Assembly: GCA_032622095.1 (NCBI GenBank)
Contig: CP136068.1
Coordinates: 9,715,729-9,779,728, forward strand
Direction of reading: 5' to 3'
Length of the DNA stretch: 64,000 nucleotides
Source of the DNA: Siphonodentalium dalli
Taxonomy: Eukaryota > Mollusca > Scaphopoda > Gadilida > Siphonodentaliidae
Positions 60,607 to 64,000 of the stretch are shown one piece after another (positions within the stretch are counted from its first letter, which is position 1; each line of letters starts with the position of its first letter). The position numbers and the translations under genes were made by a program. The notes under the pieces are model-generated. The model had not been told where the DNA came from. It saw only the letters and a list, made by a program, of their open reading frames with translations, and did no database searches.

Positions 60607-60966
60607 TTGTCATTCACACGCACGATGTTGATACGAGTCATCGCATCGCACGAACTATGAAATTGAAAGGCGCCTTTCAGACAGAATGTATGTTGCCATA
60701 GTATATAGTACATGTATGAAGCTGCATATTGATATTGAACTAAAGCTGATGAATCATGATATGGGTAGTACGTGTATGAATCTACATTCTGTCATCCAGG
60801 AAATCGATTTTTTAACAAAGTTGATGAACCATGATAAAAAACCAATATTTCCTTGCGGAAATACGCACATAATCGTCCTATACAGTGAAATATATACATA
60901 ATGTGATTATTGTATTCTGACAAAAGCAGATAATGGAGTCATTTCCGTTATTTCCGTGTGTGTTTG

Positions 60967-61605
60967 TGCGGTCAAAACGTGGATATTGGCCAATAAACTA
61001 CAACTTAAGGATGCCAAAACCGAAGTGTTATTTTGTTCACCGGTTAACAGTAAAGATTTCTCCATACCTGTCATCAATATTGGTGGAACCTGTATTCAAC
61101 CTGCAGATTGTGCAAAAAGTATTGGTGTTGTTATTGACAAATCATTGTCGATGAAAGCACAGTTGAATCAGGTGTGTATGTCGCTGTGTATTACGATTAT
61201 ACATGTACGTCTTATTCGTATTAGGTCCTATCTCTCAGAAGCTGCCATGAAGAAGCTTGCAACATGCACAGTTCTGTCTAGAATCGACTACTGTAATTCG
61301 CTTCTAGCTGGGTTACCTAAATACCAGATAGATAGACTTCAGCGACTTCAGAACTCGGCCGCCATATTGGTAAAAGGCGCAGGAGATGCAGCAAATCATC
61401 ACCTCTCTTGACAAAATTACATTGGCTCCCTGTGAAGGCTATGATTGGATATAAACGTCCCAGACCAAACTACAAACGTATCGGGAGACGAGTTTTTTCG
61501 TATGCTGGTCCACTAATTTTTAACTCTCTGCCTTACAACTTAAAGAACAGTAAAAGCATCGACACTTTCAAGAAACAACTCAAAACGTATTTGATGAAAC
61601 GTTGA
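60967..61605 (+). pseudogene. LINE reverse transcriptase C-terminal region
   Basis: It opens in the RT thumb region: WILANKLQLKDAKTEVLFCS, then IGVVIDKSLSMKAQ, IRSYLSEAAMKKLATCTVLS and RIDYCNSLLAGLPKYQIDRL. These are conserved blocks of CR1/L2/Jockey-group LINEs. A frameshift near 61390 is followed by TKLHWLPVKAM. After a deletion the extreme C-terminus continues: GRRVFSYAGPLIFNSLPYNL, then TFKKQLKTYLMKR and a genuine-looking stop at 61603-61605. The N-terminal RT, including the catalytic motif, is not present, so this is a 5'-truncated, internally deleted copy. Confidence 0.85.
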
Positions 61606-61823
61606 ATAGTTCACTGGTTAATTAGTATATCACGTGTTACATGCACGTTAACTATGCATGGGTTGCTATGTCCTTGTGCTACCTAGATTCTAGCACTCAG
61701 ACAGTCGTGTGCGTTGTTATATATGTTGTATATATATGTGTGTATGTAATTGTTTATTTGCCAAAGGCGCTTTAAGCTACACCAGGGATTAAGCGCCATA
61801 CAAATTTCATATTATTATTATTT
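61606..61823 (+). mobile_element. LINE 3' UTR and tail
   Basis: The sequence after the LINE stop ends with GGCGCTTTAAGC, ATTAAGCGCCATACAAATTT and then (ATT)n. A GCGCTT/AAGCGC stem before ATACAAAT(ATT)n is typical of L2-like LINE 3' ends. The tail ends near 61823. Confidence 0.7.
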
Positions 61824-62084
61824 CGTTTCATGGCCCGGGCCACAGTGGACACACATGTTAAAGAGCGTACACATGAAAGGTTGTGAGTTGGCTTCTTTGT
61901 GTCATTATGCGCATATTATCTGCTTAGAAACGCCTCATTATGAGTCGATAATGTGACTAAAACGATCTTTTTGTCAGCACATTATGTAATCAAAATGAGG
62001 CGATTCTCAGCACATTATCAACACAAAACAAGGAATGTTCTATACGCTAAAGGAAGCGGTGTGGGTTCCTTAGGTCCCAGCCGC
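61824..62084. other. Short gap with a block also found upstream
   Basis: AAAGAGCGTACAC plus GTGAGTTGG (61860-61890) matches 60148-60185, placing similar sequence on both sides of the LINE fragment. Confidence 0.5.
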
Positions 62085-62705
62085 GTCACGCGATGGCCAT
62101 ATAAGACAACGAACCCAGTGTAGAGGGGGAAATAACACCGTTATATACAAAGGGGATGTGGGATAACTATATACGTGGATGCGAACGGGGTGGTGGTCGA
62201 CATGGAGGGAAGCAGAGTGGACTGACAGGGAAGCGGGAGGTCGGGGAGGGGAGGAGTGGACCAGCGAGGGGAAGCAGAGTGGTCTAGGAGTATATATGAA
62301 GGCAATACTCCCCCAGGGCGAAGACTTGCTTTAAGGGTGTGTGTCTCGCGAAAAAAAAAATACATACATTTTTTTTTCTAGATAAGGAAGAGTTGCATCC
62401 CCCTCCCGGCGTCGACGTCCATATAAGACAACAACGAACAGTTGGATAAAAGGGGGGTAACACCGTATATACAAAGGGATGCATGGCATATACTATAGTC
62501 TATAGAAGTGGGGGTGCGGGGAGATCCGGATGAGTTAACATGGAGGGAAGCAGAGTGGACTGGGAGGGAAGAGGTCGGTCGGTCGGAGTGGACCATGGAA
62601 GGGAACAGAGTGTACTAGGAGGACAGAGAAGTAGATAGGAAAGTTCCCCACCCAGGGTGAGGAGATGCTTTATCCCCTTCCCAACCTGTGTGTCTCGCGA
62701 AAAAG
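62085..62705. repeat. Two-copy ~325-bp tandem duplication, purine-rich
   Basis: The copies start near 62095 and 62420 and share CATATAAGACAAC, ACACCGT.ATATACAAAGGG, ACATGGAGGGAAGCAGAGTG and GTGTGTCTCGCGAAAAA. The + strand is strongly purine-rich (GGGAGGTCGGGGAGGGGAGG). Minus-strand frames here (62141-62596) cross both copies and are Pro/Ser-rich by composition only. Confidence 0.85.
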
Positions 62706-63641
62706 TGACCCCTCATAATTGCAGATATTCTATATGCCGAGCATCTCTACAGTCCTAGTCATTGCCGAACAACTGTGTGGTCAAATACGTACCACGCCCT
62801 TACATGATTACAAGCTTCAGTGAGTTCTTTTCTTTTCTATAGTATTGATATACCGAATATATAATAGGCTATTGAACAGTATGACACAAACTCAATAAGA
62901 ACTAGAGACCGAGCGCATTCCAGTCCTATTCACAACAGCGAGCCGAGCAAAAGGACCCGACACATGTCAGTCATAATAACAAAGAGTGACGTTACAACAC
63001 GTGACACATATGACGTCAATAGCTTCGGCCGAGCACCGAGACTAGTCACCAGAGCGCCGAACATAGGCGAAGTCCCTAGTCAGTCTTTTCAGGGTCATAC
63101 AAAGTTTACTGTACTACTGGTTGGGCTCCCGAACCTGTAAATTGTAACATGTATCAAAACAGCCCTGGGTATTCCCCTGTTAAGTTACTCTTACAGTACA
63201 TATTGCATCAATAAAGTGTGGGGACGCATTGAAAAATCAAAGGAGGAAACAAAAGGTTTTGTACTATGAGTAAAACAATTCACCACACATAGACACACGT
63301 CATGGTAGGTGAGATGATGACCTAACTGTTACACGCATATACTAGTAGGCTCGTAAGCACAAATTAAATTGATGGTATTGTGTCACCCATGCATGGTGGA
63401 CAGAAGAGTGAGGCATTGTCATAGAGGACAATGGCCGTCCATGAGTTGGAAGATAGGACGACCGGATATATGTGTACGGCAAAACGAGCATAACGCAGGA
63501 TTGACAATCAGTACGGTATTTTGGTAGTCAACATGAGCAAAATGTTGGAATGACGATGAAAGACATAGTGCGTCCAAACCAGCGTCAACGCTGGAACAGA
63601 CTGACAGGACCAGGTCCCGCCCTCTAATAAATACCCTCGAG
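62706..63641. other. Intergenic, no feature recognised
   Basis: No gene or element end seen before the LINE fragment. Confidence 0.4.
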
Positions 63642-64000
63642 AATAAACTGTATACATGTGCTGTATTTCGTGGTATATCAACGACGGCGGAGAGGGTCTG
63701 TCACGAATGTCTGGTATACAAAATAGAGCGATATGAAATTACCGGACCACTTCTTGGTTTTATTGACGAGTTTCTCAGATAGAAAACAAAGGGTGATGGT
63801 AAATAACGCGTCTTCAGAATATACAAAGATACAGCGGTAAATTGATGGTCCTTTCTTATTCTTAGAACACATGAATGATCTCGCTCAAAATATTAAATCT
63901 GTCACTAGATTGTACGCGGATGATACTTGCCTCACTGCTAGCAATGAAAGTCTTTAGGACATAGAGTATGATGTAAATACTGTTATTGAAGCCATAGCTA
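63642..64000 (+). pseudogene. LINE reverse transcriptase fragment with YADD motif, runs off the window
   Basis: The frame reads NKLYTCAVFRGISTTAERVC, then HECLVYKIERYEITGPLLGF (family: LDISKAFDRVWH..LL.KL...GI). A frameshift in FL|SDRKQRVMVNNASSEYT follows, then GPFLFLEHMNDLAQNI and TRLYADDTCLTASNESL with the catalytic Y-A-D-D, then an in-frame TAG and a continuing frame to the edge. The SGVPQGSVL block is replaced by a short deletion with a stop. The order, palm motifs then YADD, precedes the segment at 60967 in a complete element, but the two are separate copies. Confidence 0.85.

Overview
This window is eukaryotic DNA: AT-rich, gene-poor and repeat-rich, with GT-AG introns of 1.5 to 20.7 kb and LINE, SINE, MITE and LTR elements. 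The one protein-coding gene I can reconstruct encodes a small secreted protein of PAN/apple-like, EGF-like, Thr-rich and C-type-lectin-like (CTLD) modules. That architecture, together with SINE tails of the form ATAAACCC followed by short tandem units, suggests a marine lophotrochozoan, most likely a mollusc. The lineage is inference; no rRNA, mitochondrial or marker gene is present.

The central result is a five-exon gene on the + strand, spread over about 40 kb (6744-46790). Exon 1 (ATG at 6772) carries a signal peptide and a PAN-like 4-Cys module. Exon 2 (12588-12684) is a reduced EGF module. Exon 3 (14169-14267) is almost pure Thr. Exon 4 (25640-25834) is the first half of a CTLD. Exon 5 (46576-46790) is the second half, with a stop right after the last CTLD cysteine. 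The splice phases (0, 1, 1, 1) are compatible and the joined frame is open for 303 codons (300 with an alternative GC donor). The introns hold almost all the repeats. A decayed second copy of exon 5 lies at 47241-47399.

Layout: 1-6.6 kb, upstream flank with minisatellites, an inverted duplication of an unknown coding fragment, and an old satellite. 7.1-12.6 kb, intron 1, holding two copies of a 430-bp repeat in inverted orientation. 14.3-25.6 kb, intron 3, with a coiled-coil pseudogene interrupted by a tiny SINE remnant, several tandem arrays and a TTAA-flanked piggyBac-type MITE. 25.8-46.6 kb, intron 4, with tandem duplications, a 33-bp minisatellite and, at 34321-46446, a foldback DNA element with a 7-bp target duplication. 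The foldback element's palindromic array is itself split by a 7.9-kb LTR element with its own 4-bp target duplication and no recognisable gag or pol. 46.8-64 kb, 3' flank, with fragments of LINE endonuclease and reverse transcriptase, a TA-flanked MITE, a full SINE with a 12-bp target duplication, and several long hairpins.

No tRNA, rRNA or CRISPR was found. Most ORFs of 60-160 codons look like chance or repeat-derived frames. All family calls come from reading motifs by eye; no search was run.
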